Assembly (NCBI RefSeq): GCF_027943945.1 | Contig: NZ_AP027141.1 | Coordinates: 2,790,001-2,854,000, forward strand | Length of the DNA stretch: 64,000 nt | Direction: 5' to 3' | Source: Microbacterium terricola | GTDB lineage: Bacteria; Actinomycetota; Actinomycetes; Actinomycetales; Microbacteriaceae | Part shown: positions 46,165 through 54,602 of the stretch, in pieces | How the letters are laid out: each line of letters opens with the position of its first letter | Position numbering within the stretch: position 1 is the stretch's first letter | The notes under the pieces: model-generated | The model's database searches: none | What the model was told of the DNA's origin: nothing | The model's input: only the letters and a program-made list of their open reading frames with translations | Translations under genes and position numbers: made by a program

Positions 46165-47157
46165 TCAGCGCACTCCCGAGGTGACGGCGCCGGCGAGATC
46201 GCGGCGGAGGGCGAAGCGCTGGTAGGCGAGCGCGATGACGAGGGAGATGACGAACAGGATGACGGCGATGGCACTGCCGTAGCCGGGCTGGCCGGCGAAC
46301 TGGCCCTGCTGCACCATGTAGGTCGCCATGGTCTCCGTGGCCATCTGGCGGACGGTCGGGGCGACCGTGACCCACACCATGTCGAAGACCTGCAGCGAGC
46401 CGATGATCGACAGGAACGCCCAGATGCGGATGGTGGGTCCGAGCAGCGGCAGCGTGATGTGGCGCTGGATCTGCCACCAGCTCGCGCCGTCGAGCTGCGC
46501 GGCCTCGGCGAGCTCCTCGGGCACGCCCTGCAGGCCGGCGAGCATGAGCAGGATGGCGAAGCCGACGTACTTCCAGGTCAGGATGAGGAAGATCGTCCAC
46601 AGGGCGATCGCCGGGTCGGCGAGCCAGGCGCGCTGGAGGTCCTCGAGACCGAATGCGGCCAGCATCGCATTGACGCCGCCGTTCGGCTGCAGCAGCAGCT
46701 TCCAGGCGAGGCCGGCGATGACCTCGGCGAGCACGTAGGGCACGAAGATGAGCAGCCGCAGCGCCGCGCGTCCCCGCATCGGGCGATTGAGCAGCAGCGC
46801 CACCCCGATCGCGATGGGTCCCTGCACGAGCAGCGAGGCGAAGAGGATGAGGAAGGTGTTGCCGATCGCCTTGAGGAACTCGGGCGTCGTGAGCGCGCGG
46901 ACGTAGTTCTCGAAGCCGACGAAGCGCTCCGGGTCGGCGAGGTGGCTCCACTGGAAGGCCGCGGGGAGGTTGTAGAAGCTGTAGACCGCGGCGAGGATCA
47001 CCGGCAGGATCACGAAGCCGAGGAACAGGAACAGCGCGGGTGCCGTGAACAGGGCGATCTCGGCGCGCTTGCGCGCCTTCGCTCCCGAGCGGCGTCGGAC
47101 GGGGGTGGGACCCGGGCCCGCGGTGGTCACCGCGAGCCCGGGCTGTGCAGCGGTCAT
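46165..47157 (-). CDS. Carbohydrate ABC transporter permease, MalF-like (xylo-oligosaccharide locus)
   Basis: Protein of 330 aa with six membrane segments and AEAAQLDGASWWQIQRH as the ATPase loop. The ATG at 47157 lies 2 nt after the binding-protein stop; a GTG two codons earlier (47163) would overlap that stop by 4 nt and is equally possible. Unlike the other three importers here, no hairpin separates it from the binding-protein gene. Confidence 0.92.
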   Translation of the reverse strand: MTAAQPGLAVTTAGPGPTPVRRRSGAKARKRAEIALFTAPALFLFLGFVILPVILAAVYSFYNLPAAFQWSHLADPERFVGFENYVRALTTPEFLKAIGNTFLILFASLLVQGPIAIGVALLLNRPMRGRAALRLLIFVPYVLAEVIAGLAWKLLLQPNGGVNAMLAAFGLEDLQRAWLADPAIALWTIFLILTWKYVGFAILLMLAGLQGVPEELAEAAQLDGASWWQIQRHITLPLLGPTIRIWAFLSIIGSLQVFDMVWVTVAPTVRQMATETMATYMVQQGQFAGQPGYGSAIAVILFVISLVIALAYQRFALRRDLAGAVTSGVR

Positions 47158-47159
47158 CG

Positions 47160-48467
47160 TCACAGCGTGCCGGCCGCGTCTTCCATCTTCTTGACGATGT
47201 CCTCGGGCGTTCCCGCCCCGCCGAAGAGGTTGACGATGCCCTCGTTCATCGCGTTGCCGACCGTGGTGCCGTACTCGGTGTCGAGCCACAGCTGCACGAA
47301 CGATGCCTGCGCGAGGCCGTCGGCGACGAGCTTGAGGTTCGGGTCCTCGAGCGACGCCTGGGCGGCTGCCACCGTGGGGATGCCGGAGCCGCTCGCGGCG
47401 AACTCCTTCTGCACGTCTTCGCTCATGATGTAGGCGAGCAGGTCGGCGCACTGGGGCGGAGCCTCCGCCGAGCAGCCGAAGCCGTCACCGCCGCCGAGCG
47501 CGGCGCCGGGGTCGCCGGCCGAGCCCTCGATCGCCGGGAACGGGAACCAGCCGAGGAAGGCAGGCACCTTCTGGTCTTCGGTGAGGCCGCCGATGACGCC
47601 CGCGTTCCAGTGGCCCATCAGCTCCATGGCCGCGTCGCCGTTGGCGACGAGACCAGCCGAGCTGCCCGCGCCGGTCTGGGCCGGCGTGCCGAGGAAGCCG
47701 TCCTGGAACGGGTTGATGCCGATGAAGTCCTCGAGCTCCTGACCGGCGTCGACGAAGCACGGGTCGCTGAAGTCGAAGTCGGCTGCTGCGGCCTGCAGCG
47801 TCTCGGGCGAGCAGGAGTGCAGCGCGAACTGGTACCACCAGTGCGCGGCTGGCCACTTGTCGCCGGCGCCGACCGAGATCGGGGTGATGCCCGCGTCGCG
47901 GAGCTTGGCCACGTCGTCCTTGAGCTCGTCGAGCGTGGTCGGGGGCGCGTCGATGCCGGCCTCGGCGAACAGGTCGGTGTTGTACCAGAAGCCCTCGATG
48001 CCGAAGGTGAACGGCACCGCGTAGGTCTTGCCGTCGACCTGCCACGGGTTGACGGTGGCGCCGACGCTCGTGATGGTGTCGCCGATGACATCGTCGAGCG
48101 GCATGAGGTAGCCGTTCTCGACCTGCCCGCGGATCTCGCCGCCCGGCCACACCTGGAACAGGTCCGGCGGGTCGCCCGCCGCGAGCGCGTTCGGGATGAG
48201 CGTGCGCTGCAGGTCCTCGTTCTGGTAGCCGGTCTGCTCGACGGTGACGCCCGGGTGCGCGTCCTCGAAGTCCTTCGCGACCTTCTCCCACACGGCGGGG
48301 AGCGGGCCGGAGGTGGCGTTGTGCCACCAGGTGAGGGTGACGTCCCCTCCGCTGGCGTCGTCGCTCGGCTCGGCGGACGTGCTGCCCGCACACCCGGCCA
48401 GTGCGCCGATCGCCAATCCCGCGGCTGCGAGCCCTGCCGCGGCTCGCGTCATGCTGCGTCTGTTCAT
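47160..48467 (-). CDS. Sugar ABC transporter substrate-binding lipoprotein (xylo-oligosaccharide locus)
   Basis: Protein of 435 aa with lipobox GALAGC (C26). The mature domain is a family 1 solute-binding protein (TLTWWHNATSGPLPAVWEKVAKDFE at its start is classic for the group). The start at MNRRSMTR has GAGAGG upstream. First gene of the importer-GH3 operon and divergent from the ROK regulator, with a clear palindrome in its leader. Confidence 0.93.
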   Translation of the reverse strand: MNRRSMTRAAAGLAAAGLAIGALAGCAGSTSAEPSDDASGGDVTLTWWHNATSGPLPAVWEKVAKDFEDAHPGVTVEQTGYQNEDLQRTLIPNALAAGDPPDLFQVWPGGEIRGQVENGYLMPLDDVIGDTITSVGATVNPWQVDGKTYAVPFTFGIEGFWYNTDLFAEAGIDAPPTTLDELKDDVAKLRDAGITPISVGAGDKWPAAHWWYQFALHSCSPETLQAAAADFDFSDPCFVDAGQELEDFIGINPFQDGFLGTPAQTGAGSSAGLVANGDAAMELMGHWNAGVIGGLTEDQKVPAFLGWFPFPAIEGSAGDPGAALGGGDGFGCSAEAPPQCADLLAYIMSEDVQKEFAASGSGIPTVAAAQASLEDPNLKLVADGLAQASFVQLWLDTEYGTTVGNAMNEGIVNLFGGAGTPEDIVKKMEDAAGTL

Positions 48468-48485
48468 CCTTGAACCTCTCGAAAG

Positions 48486-48505
48486 TTTCGACTGCAATGT
48501 CGAAA
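48486..48505. promoter_or_regulatory. Operator palindrome between importer and ROK genes
   Basis: TTTCGAC (48486-48492) and GTCGAAA (48499-48505) are perfect inverted arms around a 6-nt spacer, 19-38 nt upstream of the binding-protein start. It fits a ROK-regulator site controlling the importer operon and probably the divergent ROK gene. Confidence 0.75.
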
Positions 48506-48601
48506 AGTGATGTGGACATCGCCAGAATAGGTTGCGGGGGTTTCGTGGTCAAGAGCAACAAATGTGCGCAAGGTCACGATCGGATCTCATACAGTGAGCA
48601 G

Positions 48602-49792
48602 ATGGCCGATTCCACCGGCGCCGCGGACGGCGCGCGACAGGGCAGCGCCGCGGAGGGCGTGCGCCAGCGCAACCTCGCGCGCATCCTGCGCCTCGCGCAC
48701 GTGGAGGGCCCGCTCTCGCGCGCCGCGCTGACCGAGACCACCGCGCTGAACCGCTCGACGATCGCCGACCTGGTGGCCGATCTCGTCGCGGCCGGGCTGG
48801 TGGTGGAGCACGCCCCCGATCCCTCACGCCGGGTCGGGCGGCCGTCGCCGGTCGTCTCGGCGAGCGCCGAGGTGGTGGCGATCGCGGCGAACCCGGAGGT
48901 CGACGCGCTCGAGATCGCCGCCGTGGCGCTGGATCGCAGCATCCCGGTCCGCACCCGCATCGAGCTCGATCACCTGCTCTCCCCCGCCGAGACCGCCGAG
49001 CTCATCGCCGCGACGCTCGCGGAGTGGCGGAGCGGGATGCTGGCATCCACCCGCATCGCGGGCGTCGGGCTCGCGGTGCCTGGCCTGGTGCGCGCCTCCG
49101 ACGGGCTGGTGCGCGACGCCCCGCACCTGAAGTGGACCGACGAGCCGCTGCGCGACCTGGTCGCCGAGGCGACCGGGCTTCCCGTGGCGATCGGCAACGA
49201 CGCATCGCTCGGCACCCTGGCCGAGCACCTGTTCGGGGCGGCGCGCGGCGTCGACGACGTCGTGTACCTCAACGGCGGCGCGAGCGGCATCGGCGGCGGG
49301 CTCATCGTCCACGGCATCGCCGTCGGCGGAACCGGAGGCTACGCCGGCGAGTTCGGGCAGAACCGTCCAGGCATCGCGGCGGGCGCCGACCGGCGTGCGG
49401 ACGCCGGGGTGCTCGAGGACGAGGTCAGCCGCGCGCGCCTGCTGGCGGCGCTGCGGCTGCGGCACGCCGACGAGCCGACCCTGGCCGCCGCACTGTCGGC
49501 CTCGGCGGACGACGCCGTGCACGACGAGGTCGAGCGGCAGCGCCGCATCCTTTCCACGGCGCTGGCCAACGCGGTCAACGTGCTGAATCCGTCGGTCGTG
49601 GTCCTCGGCGGGTTCCTCGCGACGATCGCGGCCCGCGACCTCGACGGACTCGTCGCCGCGGTCTCGGCCCAGGCGATGCACGCCAATGCCGAGGGACTCA
49701 GCATCCGTCCGGCCGCACTCGCCGGCGACCGGCTGCTGTTCGGTGCGGCAGAGGCGGCGTTCGCCGAGCTCCTGCGCGACCCGCTCGGGTGA
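48602..49792 (+). CDS. ROK-family transcriptional regulator without the usual zinc motif
   Basis: Protein of 396 aa. Winged helix at about 20-75 (NLARILRLAHVEGPLSRAALTETTALNRSTIADL) then the ROK sugar-kinase-like domain (VGLAVPGLV at 155-163, NDASLG at 199-204). The usual ExGH motif reads E250-F-G-Q253 and no CxCGxxGCxE follows, so the zinc site is lost or degenerate. It is therefore probably a regulator, not a kinase. A CATACAGT -10-like stretch lies just upstream of the ATG, suggesting a leaderless mRNA. Confidence 0.9.
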   Translation: MADSTGAADGARQGSAAEGVRQRNLARILRLAHVEGPLSRAALTETTALNRSTIADLVADLVAAGLVVEHAPDPSRRVGRPSPVVSASAEVVAIAANPEVDALEIAAVALDRSIPVRTRIELDHLLSPAETAELIAATLAEWRSGMLASTRIAGVGLAVPGLVRASDGLVRDAPHLKWTDEPLRDLVAEATGLPVAIGNDASLGTLAEHLFGAARGVDDVVYLNGGASGIGGGLIVHGIAVGGTGGYAGEFGQNRPGIAAGADRRADAGVLEDEVSRARLLAALRLRHADEPTLAAALSASADDAVHDEVERQRRILSTALANAVNVLNPSVVVLGGFLATIAARDLDGLVAAVSAQAMHANAEGLSIRPAALAGDRLLFGAAEAAFAELLRDPLG

Positions 49793-49820
49793 GGGCGGGT
49801 CGGGCTGCCGCTGTGGTGCG

Positions 49821-49970
49821 AGGTGGCAGTTATGGTCGGGTCGGCGGCGCGAAGCGGCACTATCTGACACCTCAACCGGCGGGCTGGCCGGCGGGCGCTC
49901 GCCAGGTGGCAGTTCTGGTCGGGTCGGCGGCGCGAAGCGGCACCAACTGACACCTCAACCGGCGGGCTGG
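49821..49970. repeat. Family C tandem repeat, two 83-nt units
   Basis: AGGTGGCAGTT...CTGACACCT units at 49821-49872 and 49904-49955, each followed by CAACCGGCGGGCTGG. Unit ends are inverted (AGGTGNCAG against CTGACACCT). The repeat occupies the 194-nt gap between the ROK gene and the converging glycerate-kinase gene. A related unit is at 32030. Confidence 0.85.
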
Positions 49971-49986
49971 TTGGCCGCGGGCGCCG

Positions 49987-51096
49987 CTACCCGATTCTGC
50001 GGGCCAGATCGGCTCCGGCCGAGCACAGCCAGCGCGCGGGATCCGCGAGCGCTGCAGCCGAGGAGCCCGCCAGATCGGTGAGGGAGACGGCGGCCGCGAG
50101 CGCGCTGACGTCGGCATCGGCGGCGATGCGCCCCGCGACCACCGCGACGGGCACCCCGTGCCCCGCGGCGAGCGCGGCCACGTGTGCGGGCGCCTTGCCG
50201 GCGGCGGACTGCCGGTCGTACGACCCCTCCCCCGTGACGACGACGGATGCTGTCGCCACCGCATCCGGCAGCCCGATCAGGTCGGCGACCGCCACGGCAC
50301 CCGGCACGATCTCCGCTCCCCACGCGAGTAGCGCGAAGCCTGTGCCGCCGGCTGCCCCCGCGCCCGGCGCGAACGGGTCGACGCCACCCTGGCCCGCGAC
50401 AGAGGCGGCCAGCCGAGCGAGTCCCGCGTCGGCAGCCGCCACCTGCGCGGGGTCGAGCCCCTTCTGGGGTCCGAACACCGCAGCCGCACCCTCCGGCCCG
50501 CAGAGCGGATTGGTCACGTCGCCGAGCACGACCACCCCGCCCGGAGGCACGCGGCGGAGCGCGGACAGGTCTGCGGACGCCAGTGCGCCCAGACCACGCG
50601 CGCCCGGCGCGATCGGGTGGCCGGCAGCATCCGCGAATCGCGCGCCGAGCGCCGCCAGGAGCCCGGTGCCGCCATCGGTGGACGCGCTCGACCCGATGCC
50701 GAGGACGAGACGCGCGACGCCGTGATCCAGGGCGGCGGCGATCGCCTGGCCGAATCCGAGGGTGTGCGCATCGAGCGGGAGCCGCCGGTCGCCGAGCAGC
50801 TCGATGCCCGAGGTCGAGGCCAGCTCGACGACTCCCGTGCCGTCGGGCAGCAGCAGCCAGGCCGCGCCGACCTCGGCACCATCCGGGCCGGTGACGCGCA
50901 CGGGCATGCGGCGCGCGCCGGGCACCGCGGCAGCGAAGGCGTCGAGCGTGCCCTCGCCGCCGTCGGCCATCGGCCGCAGGACGAGCTCGGCGCCCGGATC
51001 GACCTCGCGCCAGCCGTCGGCGATCGCCGAGGCGGCCGCCGCCGCGGCGATCGAGCCCTTGAAGCTGTCGGGGGCGATGACGACGGTGCGACGCAT
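49987..51096 (-). CDS. Glycerate kinase (GarK/GlxK family)
   Basis: Protein of 369 aa, normal for the family. N-terminal VVIAPDSFKGS (5-15), MADGGEGTLDA, GIGSSASTDGGTG and the C-terminal TGEGSYDRQSAAGKAP match glycerate kinase type I. It phosphorylates D-glycerate to 2-phosphoglycerate. The hydroxypyruvate-isomerase-like gene at 1592 is not linked. Divergent from galE. Confidence 0.95.
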   Translation of the reverse strand: MRRTVVIAPDSFKGSIAAAAAASAIADGWREVDPGAELVLRPMADGGEGTLDAFAAAVPGARRMPVRVTGPDGAEVGAAWLLLPDGTGVVELASTSGIELLGDRRLPLDAHTLGFGQAIAAALDHGVARLVLGIGSSASTDGGTGLLAALGARFADAAGHPIAPGARGLGALASADLSALRRVPPGGVVVLGDVTNPLCGPEGAAAVFGPQKGLDPAQVAAADAGLARLAASVAGQGGVDPFAPGAGAAGGTGFALLAWGAEIVPGAVAVADLIGLPDAVATASVVVTGEGSYDRQSAAGKAPAHVAALAAGHGVPVAVVAGRIAADADVSALAAAVSLTDLAGSSAAALADPARWLCSAGADLARRIG

Positions 51097-51221
51097 GGGC
51101 CGATCCTCCCATCCGCGCCCGGGGCCACGCGTGAACGCGGCGACGCCTCGGCTGTTCGGCGCGGCGCACGGCCGCAGGGCAGAATGAGAGTTCGTCGCCC
51201 ACCCATCTCTCGAGGAGTGAC

Positions 51222-52199
51222 ATGTCCTGGCTTGTGACCGGCGGCGCCGGCTACATCGGCGCCCACATCGTCCGTGCACTGGCGGATGCCGGTCTGCCCC
51301 CCGTCGTCATCGACGACCTCTCCAGCGGGCACGCGTCCTTCGTGCCGGACGGGGTGCCGTTCGTGCAGGGCTCGATCCTCGACCGCGACCTCGTCGAGCG
51401 CACCCTGCGCGAGCACGATGTCGAGGGCGTCATCCACGTCGCCGGCTTCAAGTACGCCGGCGTCTCGGTGCAGCGTCCCCTGCACACCTACTCGCAGAAC
51501 GTCGAGGGCACGCGGATCGTGCTGGAGGCGATGGATGCGGCCGGTGTCCCGCGTCTGGTGTTCTCCTCGTCCGCGGCGGTCTACGGCACCCCGGACGTCG
51601 AGCTCGTCACCGAAGACCTGCCCAAGCGTCCCGCCTCCCCCTACGGCGAGTCGAAGCTCATCGGCGAGTGGCTGCTCCGCGATCAGGCGGTCGCGACGGC
51701 GGGGGCGCAGCATCCGCTCCGGCACACCTCGCTGCGGTACTTCAACGTCGTCGGATCCGGCGACCCGTCGATCTACGACACCAGCCCGCACAACCTGTTC
51801 CCGCTCGTCTTCGAGGCGCTCGTGGAAGGCAGGACCCCCCGCATCTACGGCGACGACTACGGCACTCCCGACGGCACCAACGTGCGCGACTACGTGCACG
51901 TCGCCGACATCGCCGCCGCGCACGTCGTGGCCGCGCAGCGTCTGGCCGCCGGCGAGCCGGTGGAGCCCGCGTACAACCTGGGCTCGCGCAACGGCCTGAG
52001 CGTGCGCGAGATCATGGACGCGATGGCCCGGGTGACCGGCATCGACTTCACGCCCGAGATCGCGGCGCGCCGCCCCGGCGACCCCGACCGGATCGTCGCG
52101 ACCGGCGAACTGGCCGCGCGCGACCTCGACTGGGCCAACCGCTACTCGGTCGACGAGATGGTGCGCTCGGGCTGGGAGGCCCGCACCGCCGCGCGCTGA
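51222..52199 (+). CDS. galE: UDP-glucose 4-epimerase
   Basis: Protein of 325 aa, an extended short-chain dehydrogenase. The NAD site is TGGAGYIG (6-13), with catalytic Y141 and K145 (YGESK) and S115-S117. It interconverts UDP-galactose and UDP-glucose. GAGGAG precedes the ATG. It is converging with the LacI gene and separated from galTK by it. Confidence 0.96.
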   Translation: MSWLVTGGAGYIGAHIVRALADAGLPPVVIDDLSSGHASFVPDGVPFVQGSILDRDLVERTLREHDVEGVIHVAGFKYAGVSVQRPLHTYSQNVEGTRIVLEAMDAAGVPRLVFSSSAAVYGTPDVELVTEDLPKRPASPYGESKLIGEWLLRDQAVATAGAQHPLRHTSLRYFNVVGSGDPSIYDTSPHNLFPLVFEALVEGRTPRIYGDDYGTPDGTNVRDYVHVADIAAAHVVAAQRLAAGEPVEPAYNLGSRNGLSVREIMDAMARVTGIDFTPEIAARRPGDPDRIVATGELAARDLDWANRYSVDEMVRSGWEARTAAR

Positions 52200-52227
52200 C
52201 GTCCCCCGGTCACGCCCCCGCCCCCCT

Positions 52228-52313
52228 TGTCGCGAGATAAGGAAATGGGGCTACCGGAGGATGGGTCCGCACCGAGGAGACCTCCCCCGGCGTCATCTCC
52301 TTATCTCGCGACA
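52228..52313. repeat. Palindrome family D between converging galE and LacI genes
   Basis: Perfect 16-bp arms TGTCGCGAGATAAGGA (52228-52243) and its complement (52298-52313) with a 54-nt loop. A GA-rich run (about 52314-52331) follows. It lies 29 nt after galE and 30 nt before the LacI stop, a position fitting a bidirectional terminator. Confidence 0.85.
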
Positions 52314-52342
52314 GAAGAGAGAGAGAGAGAGTCGGAGCGACC

Positions 52343-53353
52343 TCAGGCCGGCGGGACCGCGGTGCTCTCGCGCACGACGAGGGTGGTCGGCACGGATTCG
52401 GCCCGCGACGCGGCACCCGCGGCGCCCTCGATCGCGGCGACCAGGGCCGCGACGGCGTGCTCGCCGAGCGCGTCGAAGTCCTGCCGCACGGTGGTCAGCG
52501 GCGGGCGGTAGTCGGCGGCATCGGCGACGTCGTCGAACCCGACCACGCTCACCCGGCCCGGCACGTCTCGCCCGCTCCCGGCGAGCCCGCGCAGCGCGCC
52601 GAGCGCCATCTGGTCGTTCGCCGCGAACAGCGCGGTGGCGTCCGCGTCGAGGGCCGCGACGGCGCGATGGCCGGATGCTGCCGCCCAGTCTCCGCGCAGC
52701 GGCTCGGGCACCTCGCGCCCGGCGAGCGCCTCCCGCCACCCGCGCTCGCGCTCCGCGGCAGCGAACGAGCCGACCGGCCCCGCGAGATGGTGCACGGTGC
52801 GGTGGCCCAGCGCGAGCAGATGCTCGACGGCCGCACGGGCACCGCCGGCATGATCCGACTGCACGATGCGCAGCCCGGCCTCCGGCGGGGCGTCGACGAC
52901 CACGAGCTCCAGCCCGGTCGGCGCATCCGTGACGGCGGCGGTCGCCTCGTTCAGCACCACCGCGCCGTCGACGCCCTGGTCGCGCAGCCGCTCGAACGCG
53001 TCAGCGACCGTCGCGCCCGCTCCGAGCGTCACGACCGTGACGGCGTAGTCGCGGGTCGCCGCAGCATCCGTCAGCGCCTGCAGCATGCGGAAGTTGCCGA
53101 CCGTCGCGAGCGTCGAGACCACCACGCCGATCGTGTGGGTGCGCCCGGTGCGCAGCGCCCGCGCCGCCCGGTGCATGCGATAGCCGAGTCGCGCCATGGC
53201 CTGCTCGACCGCGAGCCGCGTCGCGGGGTCGACGCGGGGGCTGCCGTTCACCACGCGCGACACGGTCTGGCCGGACACCCCGGCCGCGGCCGCCACGTCG
53301 GCCATCGACACTCGCGTCCGCCGCGCGTCCTGCGCCGTCCGATCGGTCTCCAT
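52343..53353 (-). CDS. LacI-family transcriptional regulator (galactose locus)
   Basis: Protein of 336 aa. Helix-turn-helix at about 16-65 (SMADVAAAAGVSGQTVSRVVNGSPRVDP); effector domain with SVVGFDDVADAADYRPPLTTV. GAAGGA is 5 nt before the ATG. It is divergent from galT and probably controls galTK. Confidence 0.93.
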   Translation of the reverse strand: METDRTAQDARRTRVSMADVAAAAGVSGQTVSRVVNGSPRVDPATRLAVEQAMARLGYRMHRAARALRTGRTHTIGVVVSTLATVGNFRMLQALTDAAATRDYAVTVVTLGAGATVADAFERLRDQGVDGAVVLNEATAAVTDAPTGLELVVVDAPPEAGLRIVQSDHAGGARAAVEHLLALGHRTVHHLAGPVGSFAAAERERGWREALAGREVPEPLRGDWAAASGHRAVAALDADATALFAANDQMALGALRGLAGSGRDVPGRVSVVGFDDVADAADYRPPLTTVRQDFDALGEHAVAALVAAIEGAAGAASRAESVPTTLVVRESTAVPPA

Positions 53354-53395
53354 GCGCGTCCTTCCGCCGGGCGGAGCCTCGCGAGCATCCCGCCA

Positions 53396-53409
53396 TGTTG
53401 ACGATAACA
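53396..53409. promoter_or_regulatory. Candidate operator between LacI and galT
   Basis: TGTTGACGATAACA has TGTT/AACA ends and near-symmetric GTTGACGATAAC with a central CG, as in LacI/GalR-family sites. It lies 24 nt before the galT start in a 79-nt divergent gap. Confidence 0.6.
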
Positions 53410-53432
53410 CGCACGCTTGATACCGTCAGGTC

Positions 53433-54602
53433 ATGACGTCTGAGGAGTTCACCGCGCCCACCGCACTCGGTGCCGGAGTGGTGAAGCGGTCCACCCGCCT
53501 CGCCGACGGCCGCGAGCTCATCTACTTCGACGACCCCGGCACCACGCTCGGAGCAGAGCGCGCCGTCGACGCCCGCACCCTCGACCCGCGGCCGGCCACG
53601 GCGACGATGCGCCAGGACATCCTCACGGGCGACTGGATCTCGGTCGCCTCGGCCCGCCAGAACCGCGCGTTCCTCCCGCCGGCCGAGCTCGATCCGCTCG
53701 CCCCGCAGACCCCGACCAATCCGTCCGAGGTGCCGTCGATGTACGACGTCGCGGTGTTCGAGAACAAGTCCCCGTCGTTCGGCCCCGCCCTCGCCGAGGC
53801 CACCGGCGACGCCCCCGCGGCGGCCGACCCACCCCGAGGGCTCGACGATCTCGATGCGCTCGGCCTCGGCCGCACCCGCACCTCGGTCGGCCGGTGCGAG
53901 GTCGTCTGCTTCAGCCCCGAGCACGCCGGATCGTTCGGCACCCTGACGGTCACGCGCGCCCGCACGGTGATTGAGGCATGGGCCGACCGCACCGCCGCGC
54001 TCTCCGCGCTGCCGGGCATCGAGCAGGTGTTCCCGTTCGAGAACCGGGGCGAGGCCATCGGCGTGACGCTGCAGCATCCGCACGGCCAGATCTACTCGTA
54101 CCCGTACATCACTCCGCGCACGCAGCGACTGCTCGACACCATCGACCGGACGGCGCCCGACCTGTTCCAGCGCATCCTCGAGTTCGAGCAGCAGGGACCC
54201 CGCGTCATCCTGCAGGGCGAGCACTGGACCGCGTTCGTCCCGTTCGCCGCGCGCTGGCCGCTCGAGGTGCACCTGCTGCCCCACCGCCACGTCGCCGACT
54301 TCGCCGCGACGAGCCCCGAGGAGCGCGACGAGCTCGCCCCGCTCTACCTGCGCCTGCTGCGCGGCGTCGACGCGCTCTACGACACGCCCACCCCCTACAT
54401 CGCCGCCTGGCACCAGGCGCCCGTGCACCGCGGCCGCGACACCGCCCGCCTGCACCTGCAGCTCACCAGCCCGCGCCGCGCGGCCGACAAGCTGAAGTTC
54501 ATGGCCGGATCCGAGGCCGCCATGGGCGCCTGGATCGGCGACGTCCCGCCCGAGCAGTCGGCCGAGCGCCTGCGCGCCGCCGTCGAAGGAGTCACGCTGT
54601 GA
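53433..54602 (+). CDS. galT: Galactose-1-phosphate uridylyltransferase
   Basis: Protein of 389 aa. The active-site HPHGQIYSYPY holds nucleophile H217 of the HPH (215-217). Upstream are NRAFLPPAELDPLAPQTPTNP and FENKSPSF, both strongly conserved. It swaps UMP between galactose 1-phosphate and UDP-glucose. The galK start overlaps its stop (GTGA). Confidence 0.97.
   Translation: MTSEEFTAPTALGAGVVKRSTRLADGRELIYFDDPGTTLGAERAVDARTLDPRPATATMRQDILTGDWISVASARQNRAFLPPAELDPLAPQTPTNPSEVPSMYDVAVFENKSPSFGPALAEATGDAPAAADPPRGLDDLDALGLGRTRTSVGRCEVVCFSPEHAGSFGTLTVTRARTVIEAWADRTAALSALPGIEQVFPFENRGEAIGVTLQHPHGQIYSYPYITPRTQRLLDTIDRTAPDLFQRILEFEQQGPRVILQGEHWTAFVPFAARWPLEVHLLPHRHVADFAATSPEERDELAPLYLRLLRGVDALYDTPTPYIAAWHQAPVHRGRDTARLHLQLTSPRRAADKLKFMAGSEAAMGAWIGDVPPEQSAERLRAAVEGVTL

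Noticed and set aside
52314..52331. GA-rich run as a possible microsatellite
   Set aside because: Short and single; noted with the adjacent palindrome instead.
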